Shown piece after piece: positions 1 through 7,698 of a stretch of DNA of 45,809 nucleotides. Below the pieces are notes generated by a model. The model was not told the DNA's origin, ran no database searches, and saw only the letters and a program-made list of their open reading frames with translations. This DNA is from a virus. The stretch covers positions 1 through 45,809 of IMG/VR virus record IMGVR_UViG_3300014497_000282. One strand, given 5' to 3'. Each line of letters starts with the position of its first letter. The stretch's first letter is position 1. The position numbers and the translations under genes were made by a program.

Positions 1-273
1 TCATGGCAGCCCTTCCGTGTCGTTGGCGCGATCGTAGCCGGCCCGACCTGGTGCCATCCAGTGCACCCACAGCCCGCGAATCCACGCAGCTACGTAGAGC
101 ACGCTCACGGCGAAGATGCCCCACTGTTCAGCCTTCCAGCTGGCGTAGAACCAAAACGGCTGCCCAACGATTCCGAAGATGCATGCCCAACGGCCCCAGG
201 ACTCGCGGCGCTCCTGCGAGCACCAGGCCGCGAGCGCGCCGAGGATGGGAATTGCGATCTGGTCGATGGACAT
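1..273 (-). CDS. Small phage membrane protein
   Basis: Predicted 90-residue protein on the minus strand, with its stop codon at the very edge of the window. I chose the ATG at 273 rather than the upstream one at 312 because the first 13 residues of the longer form are basic and arginine/proline-rich, while the shorter form begins directly with MSIDQIAIPILGALAAW. Two hydrophobic stretches (about residues 5-17 and 27-60, rich in Trp and Phe) make an inner-membrane protein likely. Its family is not recognised. Small membrane proteins of this kind are common near phage tail-fibre and lysis genes, so the prophage probably extends left of the window. A role in holin or antiholin function is possible but unsupported. 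Confidence 0.55.
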   Translation of the reverse strand: MSIDQIAIPILGALAAWCSQERRESWGRWACIFGIVGQPFWFYASWKAEQWGIFAVSVLYVAAWIRGLWVHWMAPGRAGYDRANDTEGLP

Positions 274-320
274 AGTTGATTTTGCCGCGGGGGGCTTGCG
301 TGCACGGCACAATTTGCGCC

Positions 321-563
321 ATGACGGAGACCGATAAGCTACCTGACGACGAGCTCAGCCGGCTAGCTGCAGAATGGCGACGGCGGGCACTTCAGGGGGA
401 TCTGAATGCGCGGGGCGTGGCACACGAACTGGAAACCGAGTTGCGGCGCCGCAACGGCAAATTGCCCCTGGGGCTCGAAAGTCTAGACACCCGTTCCCTT
501 GAGACCAGAGAAAAGCAGTCACGGTGGGGTCGGTTCTGGCGGAATACCCTTTTTGGGGGATAG
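321..563 (+). CDS. Small charged hypothetical protein
   Basis: An 80-residue acidic/basic helical protein starting MTETDKLPDDELSRLAAEWR and ending RWGRFWRNTLFGG. I chose the ATG at 321 because the residues before it in the open frame (from 276) overlap the divergent membrane gene and look non-coding. The composition (regular Leu/Arg/Glu spacing over residues 8-50) suggests two amphipathic helices. There are no recognisable catalytic motifs. It is divergent from the gene at 1-273 and sits in the accessory region. The function is unknown. Confidence 0.6.
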   Translation: MTETDKLPDDELSRLAAEWRRRALQGDLNARGVAHELETELRRRNGKLPLGLESLDTRSLETREKQSRWGRFWRNTLFGG

Positions 564-616
564 CTAAAGTACAAGTAAAGCGCTACCTTCCGCCCTCCAC
601 AGGTTGGAGGTACTGC

Positions 617-868
617 ATGCTGTCCCTGAGCCAGAAAGAGTCGATTCTGCGGAAGAAAAATGTAACGATTCCCGCATTTCCCAGGCGATCCGCACCTCAT
701 CGCTATCACGGATACGACGATCTTCTCCTGACTCCGATGCATGAGCTTGAGGAACGCCAACTGAGAATAGCCGTCGTCGGCTGGCGGGCCGAGGTTGAGG
801 CGCTCTATAGAGCTCACATAGCACTAAACTTACAGCCTAAGGGCCGGCCTGTCGGCGAAGACCCCTGA
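617..868 (+). CDS. Hypothetical protein, accessory region
   Basis: An open frame of 83 residues from the ATG at 617 (MLSLSQKESILRKK) to the stop at 866-868. The C-terminal half contains a plausible helical stretch (MHELEERQLRIAVVGWRAEVEALYRAHIAL). It follows the previous gene on the same strand after 53 bases and could be cotranscribed with it. I recognise no domain. The frame is open upstream to 524, but that part overlaps the preceding gene. It may be a real small gene or a degraded remnant. Confidence 0.4.
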   Translation: MLSLSQKESILRKKNVTIPAFPRRSAPHRYHGYDDLLLTPMHELEERQLRIAVVGWRAEVEALYRAHIALNLQPKGRPVGEDP

Positions 869-1027
869 GCGCGCACTGAGACACTTCAGTTGCGCCGAGA
901 CTCGCCACCTTTCCGAAGATCTGCCTTCGGACCGTCCCCAGAGCCCCAGCGTCTGTCCTGCTTAACGACTTCCGCGCCTACGCTTAACACATGCGCAAGA
1001 TGCCGCGGCTGCCAAAACGGCCGCAGC

Positions 1028-1309
1028 CTAGCGCGCGGCGATGCGCCGCAAAGCCCTTAGGATCTCTTTCAACGCTTCAGTGCTCATCGATTCCGCCGTC
1101 TCCAGCAGTTCCTCTGGATGACGCTGCGAAGGCGGCGTTAGAACCGACCGCAGTTCGTGTGCGGCGAGGGAATATTGTCCGCGGAGAACGGCGGCCATGG
1201 CTCGCAGCATCCTGTGCGACTCCCACATGTCCGCGTTGCGGCAATCCTCCTCTATACCGCGAATGATGCCGCCAACAGCGTCGAGCACAGCATCTTGCCT
1301 ACACTCCAC
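1028..1309 (-). CDS. Hypothetical protein, possibly 5'-truncated or frameshifted
   Basis: A helical, charged 93-residue frame read from a GTG (MECRQDAVLDAVGGIIRGIEE) and ending STEALKEILRALRRIAAR. The same frame stays open upstream to about 1398 without an ATG and reads sensibly (FQNLIPTDETLESLA). In the neighbouring frame the sequence just upstream also reads like protein (LVMQRIKLKKAQDK). This pattern suggests a gene broken by a frameshift near 1350 or one that has lost its start. No domain is recognised. The stretch 1310-1731 shows no other convincing gene on either strand. Confidence 0.35.
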   Translation of the reverse strand: MECRQDAVLDAVGGIIRGIEEDCRNADMWESHRMLRAMAAVLRGQYSLAAHELRSVLTPPSQRHPEELLETAESMSTEALKEILRALRRIAAR

Positions 1310-1731
1310 AGCGAGGCTCTCCAGCGTCTCGTCGGTCGGAATCAGATTCTGAAACTTTGTCTTGGGCCTTCTTGAGCTTAATTCTCTGCATCACGAGCAG
1401 CGCGCATTTCTGGATAGGAGATTGTGCGCGACACCTGCACAGCAGCCTTGCCGAAGATGACCAAGTGGACCGAGGACTCGGTCGATCTACCTTCAGGGCG
1501 CCGAGCACTGAGTACGACACACCCGACGCCGCGAAAATTCGCTCAGAATACCTATGACGCCGCCTCCAAGCATCAATTTGGTCAGGAGATGCGCCAGCGC
1601 TTTTAATATCCGGCAGCAAGATTAACTCTTCATCTCGCCCAATAGCGCATTCTTGACCGGCAGAGTTACTTGCGATGCGAGAATCAGCTTTAGATTCGCC
1701 AGAGTCTCCGTGCATCTATTTGGCATCACCG

Positions 1732-1947
1732 CTAACGGCGAGCACCGCCAATGCATCTGGAAATCGAAATGTAATCAGTAACTTCGACCTCTGCTTCCAC
1801 CATAGAGCGCAATGAAGAGAGAGCGTTAGCCCAAGCGACGGATCGCGAGGAAAAACCGCCCTCACCCAGAACCAAGTTGTTGCCATCAGGACCGTCTAAG
1901 CGCCAATACCACTTTCCATCATACTGCTGAAAAACCATAATAGTCAT
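1732..1947 (-). CDS. YegP/DUF1508-like small protein
   Basis: A 71-residue protein starting MTIMVFQQYDGKWYWRLDG. The start at 1947 is supported by a GGAGG four bases upstream on the minus strand; the frame is open further, to 1998, but without such a site. The order 'F-x-x-Y-x-x-K-x-Y-W-R-L-x-x-x-x-G-x-x-L-x-x-x-E-G-F-x-S', followed by a helix with A-x-x-x-L-x-S-L-R, is the layout of the YegP-type (DUF1508) alpha/beta module, here as a single copy. Family members are small and of unknown biochemical role. It sits between unrelated accessory genes, so cargo is likely. Confidence 0.5.
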   Translation of the reverse strand: MTIMVFQQYDGKWYWRLDGPDGNNLVLGEGGFSSRSVAWANALSSLRSMVEAEVEVTDYISISRCIGGARR

Positions 1948-2239
1948 AACACCTCCAGCATAGTCTCCCATCCTCTGATCTGCGAACCCATCTCTCATAG
2001 CACCGTAGATCCGAGTGGTACCACAGCTAACGTGATTCGTTATGAAAAACGTCGAATAGTTGTGAAGACAGCCACAACTTACTGAACCTCAGCTGAACGA
2101 AGGATAAACTGGGTAATACATAAAGACTACGTCGTCAAAATGCAACATACAAAGACCGCACTGACGCATCCGCTCACAAATGCCTGGCAAGCCTTACAAT
2201 CCCTTTGCGGCCTTGATTTTTTATGCATGTGGAGGGAAC

Positions 2240-2458
2240 ATGAGGATGTTAAGAGAGGGCTGCAGTTGCGGCCCTTTATTGCTAGAGCGCGTTAAGCGAA
2301 GCTTATGGATGCGCCTGCTACCGGGGCTTAGAGCTTATCGGTGCCAAGTATGCGGAGAGTCATTTTTGGCGTCAAAACAGAAGATTACGGATCTCCAAAT
2401 CAATGAGCGCCTAAAAGTACTAGTGGCATCCAGCCGCCAGAACACTAAGATGCGCTGA
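2240..2458 (+). CDS. Zinc-ribbon-like small protein
   Basis: A 72-residue protein from the ATG at 2240, which has a strong GGAGGG four bases upstream (2231-2236); this is why I prefer it to the in-frame ATG at 2180. Two Cys pairs (C-x-C at residues 8-10 and C-x-x-C in YRCQVCGESF, about residues 34-37) bracket a basic region with WMRLLPG, giving a probable zinc ribbon. Similar small Cys-pair proteins ending in a '...YRCxxCGxxFL' motif occur widely in Burkholderiales, without known function. It is followed after 19 bases by the YfbU-domain gene and is probably in one unit with it. Confidence 0.6.
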   Translation: MRMLREGCSCGPLLLERVKRSLWMRLLPGLRAYRCQVCGESFLASKQKITDLQINERLKVLVASSRQNTKMR

Positions 2459-2477
2459 TGCACGACTAGAGATCACC

Positions 2478-3026
2478 ATGACTATTACTCCGCCAGTAAA
2501 GCTCATACTTTCGATGCTTGCCGCGCTGCATGAAAATCTCAACATCGATCCGCAGACTGCGCGGTTCGTTAAAGCAGCGGTTGCGAGCGACAATACTTGG
2601 GCGCTTAGCTGGGAGTTTCCGGAGTTCTTCGGAGAGCAGGTTGAGCCTTTTCCGACAGTAGTGACAGAAGTTTCGAACTATCTTCACATGTGGACGTGTA
2701 TCGAAAAAAGTCTCAAATTTCTACCCATCCAAGAGCGCATCGAAGTTGCCCAATCCGCCAAAGGTCCAACCACCTTTCCAGGCTTTGATAGCGAAAAAGA
2801 AAGCGAGCATTTCAGTTCAGCGCATTTTATTATTACCCACATGCGCCGATTCACGAATTTCAACGCCATCGAACTGGACGCTCACTATCCAACTCTGCCG
2901 CGAATTGAATCAATGTATGCCAATTTCGCAATGCTTCAAATGCAGTGTAACGTTCGGTGCCTAACCAAGGCAGAACTTATTGCAATATTTGATGTGACCA
3001 AAGATACGGGAATTGTCAGGGCCTAG
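2478..3026 (+). CDS. YfbU domain protein
   Basis: 182 residues. The pattern TPPVKLILSMLAALHEN at the start, then VVTEVSNYLHMWTCIEKSL, FPGFDSEKESEHFSSAHFI, RRFTNFNAIELDAHYPTLPR and the closing CLTKAELIAIFD follow the YfbU family order (N-terminal LIL helix, 'ev.dile.y..l..s', 'F.GFD...E......a.f....'). E. coli YfbU is about 164 residues, so this is full length. Its biochemical function is not established. The surrounding DNA is visibly richer in A+T than the structural genes, which fits recent transfer as prophage cargo. A toxin role is sometimes suggested for YfbU, but nothing here proves it. Confidence 0.65.
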   Translation: MTITPPVKLILSMLAALHENLNIDPQTARFVKAAVASDNTWALSWEFPEFFGEQVEPFPTVVTEVSNYLHMWTCIEKSLKFLPIQERIEVAQSAKGPTTFPGFDSEKESEHFSSAHFIITHMRRFTNFNAIELDAHYPTLPRIESMYANFAMLQMQCNVRCLTKAELIAIFDVTKDTGIVRA

Positions 3027-3341
3027 GGCTTAATACAGGCCAACTTGGTGTCGAGCAGCCGTAAATTCCCAACAAGGATAGCCCCCGAGCTTAGTCTCGT
3101 TTCAATTTCTGCAGCTGTGCTCAGCGTGGAAATAGGCTATTAACCTTAGGCAAAAAACTCACTCGCATTGATCGAAATATTTATCTTCCTTAAAGCTGCG
3201 CAATTGTGTTGATATGTTGATCAAGGGGGAAAAACACTCGTGTAAAGCATGACCCAATACCTCCAGGCGCGTTCCTGTCGAATAGACCAGAGCGAGGATC
3301 TAAGGCTTAACGTCAGCATTCAGCAGGGGTAGACTGCCGCC
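3027..3341. other. Intergenic, A+T-rich, no gene seen
   Basis: About 315 bases between the YfbU-domain gene and the next plus-strand gene. It is A+T-richer than the flanks. I see no open frame with a plausible start, no tRNA and no strong hairpin followed by T. It may hold the promoter for the genes at 3342-3863, but I could not assign one with confidence. Confidence 0.5.
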
Positions 3342-3624
3342 ATGACCTACGCCGTCACCCTCGTGGACTTCCCAGCTGCGCCGCCGGACGTGATCCATGC
3401 GGCCGAAGCCCGGTTCCGCGCGGCATTGGACAAGACTTTGGCCGACCAGGTAGCGCCGACGCTCCGGGCCTTCCAGAGCGCCAGCGAGTCGAGCCAATGA
3501 GCTCACCAAAGACGAAGTGAAGCTGGCCGGCGACTGGGCGACCGCCTATGCCAAGGCCAGGGAGGCCGGCTTCCGCGGCCTGGGTGATGCCGAGGAGGCC
3601 TATTTCGAGGTGCGTCTCGCTTGA
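3342..3624 (+). pseudogene. Small phage gene split by a +1 frameshift
   Basis: The ATG at 3342 opens a 52-residue frame (MTYAVTLVDFPAAPPDVIHA ... AFQSASESSQ) that stops at 3498-3500. The downstream frame, reached by skipping one base near 3495-3498, continues without a break as NELTKDEVKLAGDWATAYAK and ends in AYFEVRLA at 3624. Joined, they make one coherent helical protein of about 93 residues. The second part has no ATG of its own (only a GTG at 3517). The simplest readings are a one-base insertion in this copy or a sequencing error; a programmed +1 shift at the TGA is less likely. The function is unknown. The next gene overlaps or follows closely. Confidence 0.5.
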
Positions 3625-3656
3625 GATTGACAGCAGTTCACAGCTACGATTTCCAG

Positions 3657-3863
3657 ATGCCACAGAACAACCCTCGCCTGACGCTGGACCAGAAGCTCGC
3701 CGCCCTCGCTTGGCAGGCGGCGTGCGAGAAGCTTGATCACTTTCTCTGCGCGACACCGGGATACCCCGAGATGAGCCCGGAGGAGGTGATCCACATGATG
3801 GACACGACGGAAAGCGCCTTGCTTGATCTTCGACGCGTGTTCGCGGACCGCTCGCCGGGATAG
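3657..3863 (+). CDS. Small hypothetical phage protein
   Basis: 68 residues from the ATG at 3657 (MPQNNPRLTLDQKLAALAWQ), helical and acidic, ending LDLRRVFADRSPG. An alternative TTG start at 3621 overlaps the stop of the preceding frame (TTGA), so translation may be coupled to it. No domain is recognised. It is convergent with the long tail-fibre gene, and a shared hairpin terminator lies just after its stop. Confidence 0.55.
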   Translation: MPQNNPRLTLDQKLAALAWQAACEKLDHFLCATPGYPEMSPEEVIHMMDTTESALLDLRRVFADRSPG

Positions 3864-3882
3864 GCAGGCCTCCCCACAACGC

Positions 3883-3916
3883 AAAAAGAGCCCCCAGCGC
3901 CGAAGCGCCAGGGGCT
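3883..3916 (-). terminator. Intrinsic terminator after the tail-fibre gene
   Basis: Read on the minus strand, AGCCCC(T)GGCGC, a TTC loop and GCGC(T)GGGGGCT form a long G+C-rich stem followed by TTTTT. It lies 38 bases past the stop of the tail-fibre gene and so would end the late operon. The A run on the other side may let it also serve the convergent plus-strand genes. Confidence 0.8.
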
Positions 3917-3953
3917 ACACGGTGGACCGCACAGTCTCCACAAGCCCAAGCCC

Positions 3954-6785
3954 TCATGTTGTCGGCGGCGTGAAGGGGAAGGCGGGTCCGCTGCCCCCGA
4001 CGATGACCTTGCACAGGTCGGCCCATCCTCCCTGCAGGCCATAGCCGGGGTTCTCGGGCTGGTTCAGGACGCCGAAGCGGCCAGTGAACACGTCCGTGAC
4101 GTTTGTGCGAGTTGCCAACGCGGTGCCGTTCAGGCCGAGGGCGAGCGTGTTGGCGTCGTCGCGGCTCAGCGAGAGATAGCCCGGCGTGTTGGCAGGCCAG
4201 CCGGCGGCAGAGGCTTCCATCAGTTGATCGCCCCCCACCGCGCTTTGCTGGCGGTAGACCTCCAGCCTCTCGCCGTTGATCTCGATGTCCAGATAACTGG
4301 CACCGTTGTAGTCGCCGAGCGCGAACACGCACCCATTGCCGTCATGCACGGCCCAGCCGCCCCAGAAGAATTTCCCGTCCAGCGTCAGCGTTTCGGTCGA
4401 CACGACACCCGGGTCGCTGAAGCCCGGATCGCGGCGCTGCAGCGCGCGCAGGCCTTCCTTCACGCCGATGCCGGTGCTGATCCAAGTTGCCCCGCTGGGG
4501 ATTGAGAATGTCAGCGCGCCGGGGCCAGTCGCCGAGTTGGTGATGACCTGCGAGCCCTGCGTGCCCTCGAAGCGCAGATCCGCGACTGTCCTCTCGTCGG
4601 CCGCGGCTGCGCCGATCGTCAGGCTCCAGTTGAGCGTGATGTTGCCGGTCGACGTGGCGATGACCGCCGCGCGCGCAGACTGTGCAGCTGGGGCCGAGGG
4701 CGTGCCTGTGAGCCGCACCTCCTGGCCGCTGCGCGTGTAGCTCAGGCCCGCCGGCAGGGCGCCGGTAATGCCGGTCAGCGTTCCACCCGACACCGTGGTC
4801 AGGAGCACGTCGATCGCCTCATTCGCCCTGGCCGCGACATCTGCCGAGGCCGGATTGATCGAGGGGCCCGCCGCCACGACGTTCGCGGCCAGGTTGAAAG
4901 TCACCTCACCCGCCGAGGTGCCGACCACGATGGCCGTTTGGTAGGTGCCGGCGGTCGACGGGAAGGTGCCGGTCGCCACAAGGGTTTGGCCGGACATGGA
5001 GAACGTGACGCCCGGGACGACCGGCGTGACCGACACGATGCCGGTCGCAGTGCCGTTGGAGACGGTGCCGAGGTTGCCTGCGGCCGAGCTACCCGGGGCG
5101 CCGGTGATGGTCAGAGACGACGGCCTGATGGCCACGCTGGGCGGTGGCGAGATACCGCCGTAGAAGGCCTCGGTCAGCTTCTCGAGCACGCTCTGCGCCC
5201 CGGTGATGCCGACCCACTCGTCACCCGCCTGCGTGTAGTGGCCATCGCTGCCGAGGTAGACATCGGCGTTCCCCTCCCCCGTCTCGCTGCCCTGTTTGCC
5301 AAGCCCGGTGATGGGAGTTTCGGGGTAGCGTGCGCCGTCCACAAAGATCAGCAACGGGTCTGCCTTGGCGGCAATAGCAGCCTGGAAGGCGTCATTGAAG
5401 GCCTGGATGTCGGGGTTCAGCGCGTACTGTTCCGCCGACCACAGCAGGCCCAGAACGATGACCGGCATCTGCGGGAACTCGGAGCGCGCGGCGTTGAACT
5501 CGCCCATGATCCGCGTGACGGCGGCCGACAGGGTGAACTCCCCGTTCTTCACCACTTCGCGGTCGACCCACGACAGATTGAAGAACAGGATGTCCGGCTT
5601 CGGGTCACGCCAGTCGTTGCGGCGCTCATGCCAGACGAAGCCGCCGATGTTGGCCTGCAGCTCGCCGGTGGTGTGGATGGCCGAGATCCAGTGGTCTTCG
5701 ATGCCGAGGTGAGCAGCCATGACGCACGAGTGGCTGCCACCGTGGGGGCCGTTGACCCCTTGGATGTTGCTGTCACCGATGTGAACCGCGCGCAGGAGCT
5801 GCTTCGCGGGCCGCACGATCTGATCCTGCTTGGCGACATAGGTGCCGCCGAAGCGCCCCGCGGTGGCCGTGGCCTCGACAGGCTGGAAGAACGGCGACTC
5901 GATCCAGAAGCGGCGGCGCGCGCGCGGGCCGGTCGGGTTCGGGAACGCGATGCGGTACACCTGCTGGCCGGTGCCGGTGGCGATCGTGATGCTCGAATCG
6001 GGCACGTACTTCATGACGCTGTCCTCCTCGACCAGCAGCCGGTACGGGGTGCCCTTCTCCAAGATCACATTGCAGGCGTTGCCGTCGATGATCTGGTCGA
6101 CCCAGTAGAGCATGCTGAGCTTCACGCCCGGCTTGAAACTCGTGTTGATGCCTCGGATGCCGAAGCCGTCGACCACCGGCGCGCCGCCCAGGATCTGCCA
6201 TGGCTTGGGGCCGTCCGTGATGGCGCTGTAGCCGCGCGTCATGGCGCCCTCGATCGCGCCCACCGGCGTCATCGTGGGCGCGTCTCGCAGTGCCGATGTG
6301 CGGAAACGGTTGTTGCCCATCGTGAAGGCGGCTTTGCTGATGAGGGTCTGCAGCACGCGATCGGCGCGCGAGCGCTCGCCGCCGCCCGGGGCGTCCTGGC
6401 CAGGCGGTCCAATGAGCGAGGCCTCCCAGGCCGATTCACTGCCGATGAAGCCGTTCTTCACCGCGATCTCGTAAGCACTGAGACCCGGCGGCCCCGGCAC
6501 GGTGGAGTCGGCACCGGGCCGGCCTTCGAGGGATGCCAGCCACTGCGCCTCCGTGCCCACGAAGCCGTTTTTCACGGCGACTTGATATGCACTGAGGCCA
6601 GGGGGTCCGCTTCCGCCCGAGCCCCCGCCATGGAGGGATTCCAGCCACTCCGCTTCGGTGCCGACGAAGCCATTCTTGACGGCAACCTCGTAGGCGCTGA
6701 GCCCGCGAAGACCGCGAAGCATCGCCTGCCACTGGGCCACGACGAGCGGGTTGTCCGATCCGAAAGAAATTGCTACCTGGTTCAT
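3954..6785 (-). CDS. Tail fibre with SGNH-hydrolase-like domain
   Basis: 943 residues from the ATG at 6785 (MNQVAISFGSDNPLVVAQWQ). Residues 28-124 hold three copies of a GLSAYxVAVKNGFxGxExxW repeat separated by Gly/Pro-rich linkers, a pattern of phage fibre shafts. A central region has SGNH-esterase features: a GDSN block I (VHIGDSN), MPVIVLGLLW, and a D-x-H near the domain end (GSDGHYTQAG), giving a Ser-His-Asp set. Next come two Ig-like putative repeats (Val/Thr/Gly-rich, about residues 590-740) and a C-terminal LamG/concanavalin-like beta domain. It is likely to bind and deacetylate surface polysaccharide. Its start overlaps the stop of the next gene upstream, so the two are coupled. Confidence 0.8.
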   Translation of the reverse strand: MNQVAISFGSDNPLVVAQWQAMLRGLRGLSAYEVAVKNGFVGTEAEWLESLHGGGSGGSGPPGLSAYQVAVKNGFVGTEAQWLASLEGRPGADSTVPGPPGLSAYEIAVKNGFIGSESAWEASLIGPPGQDAPGGGERSRADRVLQTLISKAAFTMGNNRFRTSALRDAPTMTPVGAIEGAMTRGYSAITDGPKPWQILGGAPVVDGFGIRGINTSFKPGVKLSMLYWVDQIIDGNACNVILEKGTPYRLLVEEDSVMKYVPDSSITIATGTGQQVYRIAFPNPTGPRARRRFWIESPFFQPVEATATAGRFGGTYVAKQDQIVRPAKQLLRAVHIGDSNIQGVNGPHGGSHSCVMAAHLGIEDHWISAIHTTGELQANIGGFVWHERRNDWRDPKPDILFFNLSWVDREVVKNGEFTLSAAVTRIMGEFNAARSEFPQMPVIVLGLLWSAEQYALNPDIQAFNDAFQAAIAAKADPLLIFVDGARYPETPITGLGKQGSETGEGNADVYLGSDGHYTQAGDEWVGITGAQSVLEKLTEAFYGGISPPPSVAIRPSSLTITGAPGSSAAGNLGTVSNGTATGIVSVTPVVPGVTFSMSGQTLVATGTFPSTAGTYQTAIVVGTSAGEVTFNLAANVVAAGPSINPASADVAARANEAIDVLLTTVSGGTLTGITGALPAGLSYTRSGQEVRLTGTPSAPAAQSARAAVIATSTGNITLNWSLTIGAAAADERTVADLRFEGTQGSQVITNSATGPGALTFSIPSGATWISTGIGVKEGLRALQRRDPGFSDPGVVSTETLTLDGKFFWGGWAVHDGNGCVFALGDYNGASYLDIEINGERLEVYRQQSAVGGDQLMEASAAGWPANTPGYLSLSRDDANTLALGLNGTALATRTNVTDVFTGRFGVLNQPENPGYGLQGGWADLCKVIVGGSGPAFPFTPPTT
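6414..6704 (-). repeat. Three tandem GLSAY-VAVKNGF repeats in fibre shaft
   Basis: Within the tail-fibre gene, residues 28-51, 63-86 and 101-124 each read GLSAY-(E/Q)-(V/I)-AVKNGF-(V/I)-G-(T/S)-E, then W, then SL. They are joined by Gly/Pro linkers of 11 and 14 residues. The repeats are 97-116 bases apart at DNA level. They could vary in number by recombination between copies. Confidence 0.85.
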
Positions 6786-7129
6786 GCTGTGGGTTCCGTG
6801 ATGGCGCGGAGGACGCGCAGACCTTTGGTCTGGCTGTTGAGAGAATTTCCGTCTTGGTCGACGAAGCGAAAGTCGAAGACGAACAGGCGCGCGATCGGCC
6901 CGCTGTTCCATGCCTTGGTGACTGAGGCATCAGCACTCAGCGTGAAGGGCGTAAGGCCGTCCACGGGCGTGCCGAGCGCGAGCTCGAGCGGCGCAATGAG
7001 CTCGTGTGTGTCGAAGTGGCGCAGCTGGCAGGACGCGGACCAGAGGCCCGGTGGCAGCGCGGCCGTGCCTACTTGGGCAAACGTGCTGCCGGCCTTGAAG
7101 TCCCTCCACGAGTCGTAGCAAGAGGACAT
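6782..7129 (-). CDS. Hypothetical tail-associated protein
   Basis: 115 residues, starting MSSCYDSWRDFKAGSTFAQV and ending LRVLRAITEPTA. Beta-rich with alternating hydrophobics (LWSASCQLRHFD, FVFDFRFVDQDGN), as in small phage baseplate/fibre accessory proteins. Its stop overlaps the ATG of the fibre gene (ATGA), so the two are probably translated together and the product may be a fibre partner or chaperone. No family name can be given from the sequence alone. Confidence 0.65.
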   Translation of the reverse strand: MSSCYDSWRDFKAGSTFAQVGTAALPPGLWSASCQLRHFDTHELIAPLELALGTPVDGLTPFTLSADASVTKAWNSGPIARLFVFDFRFVDQDGNSLNSQTKGLRVLRAITEPTA

Positions 7130-7158
7130 TGAGTGAACCTTTCTGTTCGATGTCTTGT

Positions 7159-7698
7159 TCAGGGCGCGAGCAGCGCGCGGTCGCTGCGCACGATGCCCAG
7201 CAGCAGGGTTACTTCGGCGTCTCGCCGCGCGAGAGCACGTCGAGCTTCTGCAAGTAGCTCTCCACCCTCTGCAGCAGCGGCTGCGATGAGCTCGGATCGA
7301 TCTGCGACACGCTCGCAGGCAACGGGGTCGCTACGGGCCGCGGCGCGATCACGGGCGGCGGCGGTGGCGAACTGGAGGCGCACGCGCTCAGCGTGAGCAG
7401 CATCGCCAGCGCGGCCAGCTTCCAGGGTGCGGATGGTTTGCTCGAAGGCATGGACGGTCTCCTGCTGCTGGGCAGCGTGGGTGAGTTGCAGGGTGGCGAC
7501 GCGCTCGGACTCGCGCAGCGCGGCGCGATTGCGGTCGTTGGTCTCGGTGGCGCGCGCGAGGCGCTCGGCGGCCAGCTCTTCACCACGGTTGGCCAGGCGC
7601 ACGGTCTGCAGGCCCAGCGCGGCCAGCAGACCGGCCACCAGCACGGCGACGACGATCGGCCGCCAGTTCACCAGCAGGAAGCGACCGGCGGCGATCAC
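7159..7698 (-). CDS. Rz: Inner-membrane spanin (Rz-like)
   Basis: 179 residues from a GTG at 7698 that overlaps the endolysin stop (GTGA), which fixes the start. A single N-terminal membrane anchor (WRPIVVAVLVAGLLAALGL) is followed by a long Ala/Glu/Arg-rich coiled coil to the end. This is the i-spanin layout: anchored in the inner membrane and spanning the periplasm to meet the outer-membrane lipoprotein during lysis. A second frame inside it encodes that lipoprotein (7209-7451). Confidence 0.8.
   Translation of the reverse strand: MIAAGRFLLVNWRPIVVAVLVAGLLAALGLQTVRLANRGEELAAERLARATETNDRNRAALRESERVATLQLTHAAQQQETVHAFEQTIRTLEAGRAGDAAHAERVRLQFATAAARDRAAARSDPVACERVADRSELIAAAAAEGGELLAEARRALARRDAEVTLLLGIVRSDRALLAP
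7209..7451 (-). CDS. Rz1: Outer-membrane spanin lipoprotein (Rz1-like), embedded in Rz
   Basis: 80 residues from the ATG at 7451, read in a different frame and lying wholly inside the Rz-like gene. A signal peptide (WKLAALAMLLTLSA) ends in a lipobox LSAC with Cys24, followed by SSPPPPPVIAPRP, the proline-rich stretch typical of Rz1 proteins. After lipidation it would sit in the outer membrane and fuse membranes with Rz at lysis. At about 57 mature residues it is within the usual range. The fully embedded arrangement is known from lambda. Confidence 0.8.
   Translation of the reverse strand: MPSSKPSAPWKLAALAMLLTLSACASSSPPPPPVIAPRPVATPLPASVSQIDPSSSQPLLQRVESYLQKLDVLSRGETPK

Noticed and set aside
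991-1266. Plus-strand frame opposite the 1028-1309 gene
   Set aside because: Proline/arginine-rich, no ribosome-binding site; antisense to a more protein-like frame.
4938-7118. Long plus-strand frame of 726 residues opposite the tail-fibre gene
   Set aside because: Arg/Gly/Ala/Asp-rich composition with no domain, complementary to a well-supported fibre gene; typical antisense shadow in high-G+C DNA.
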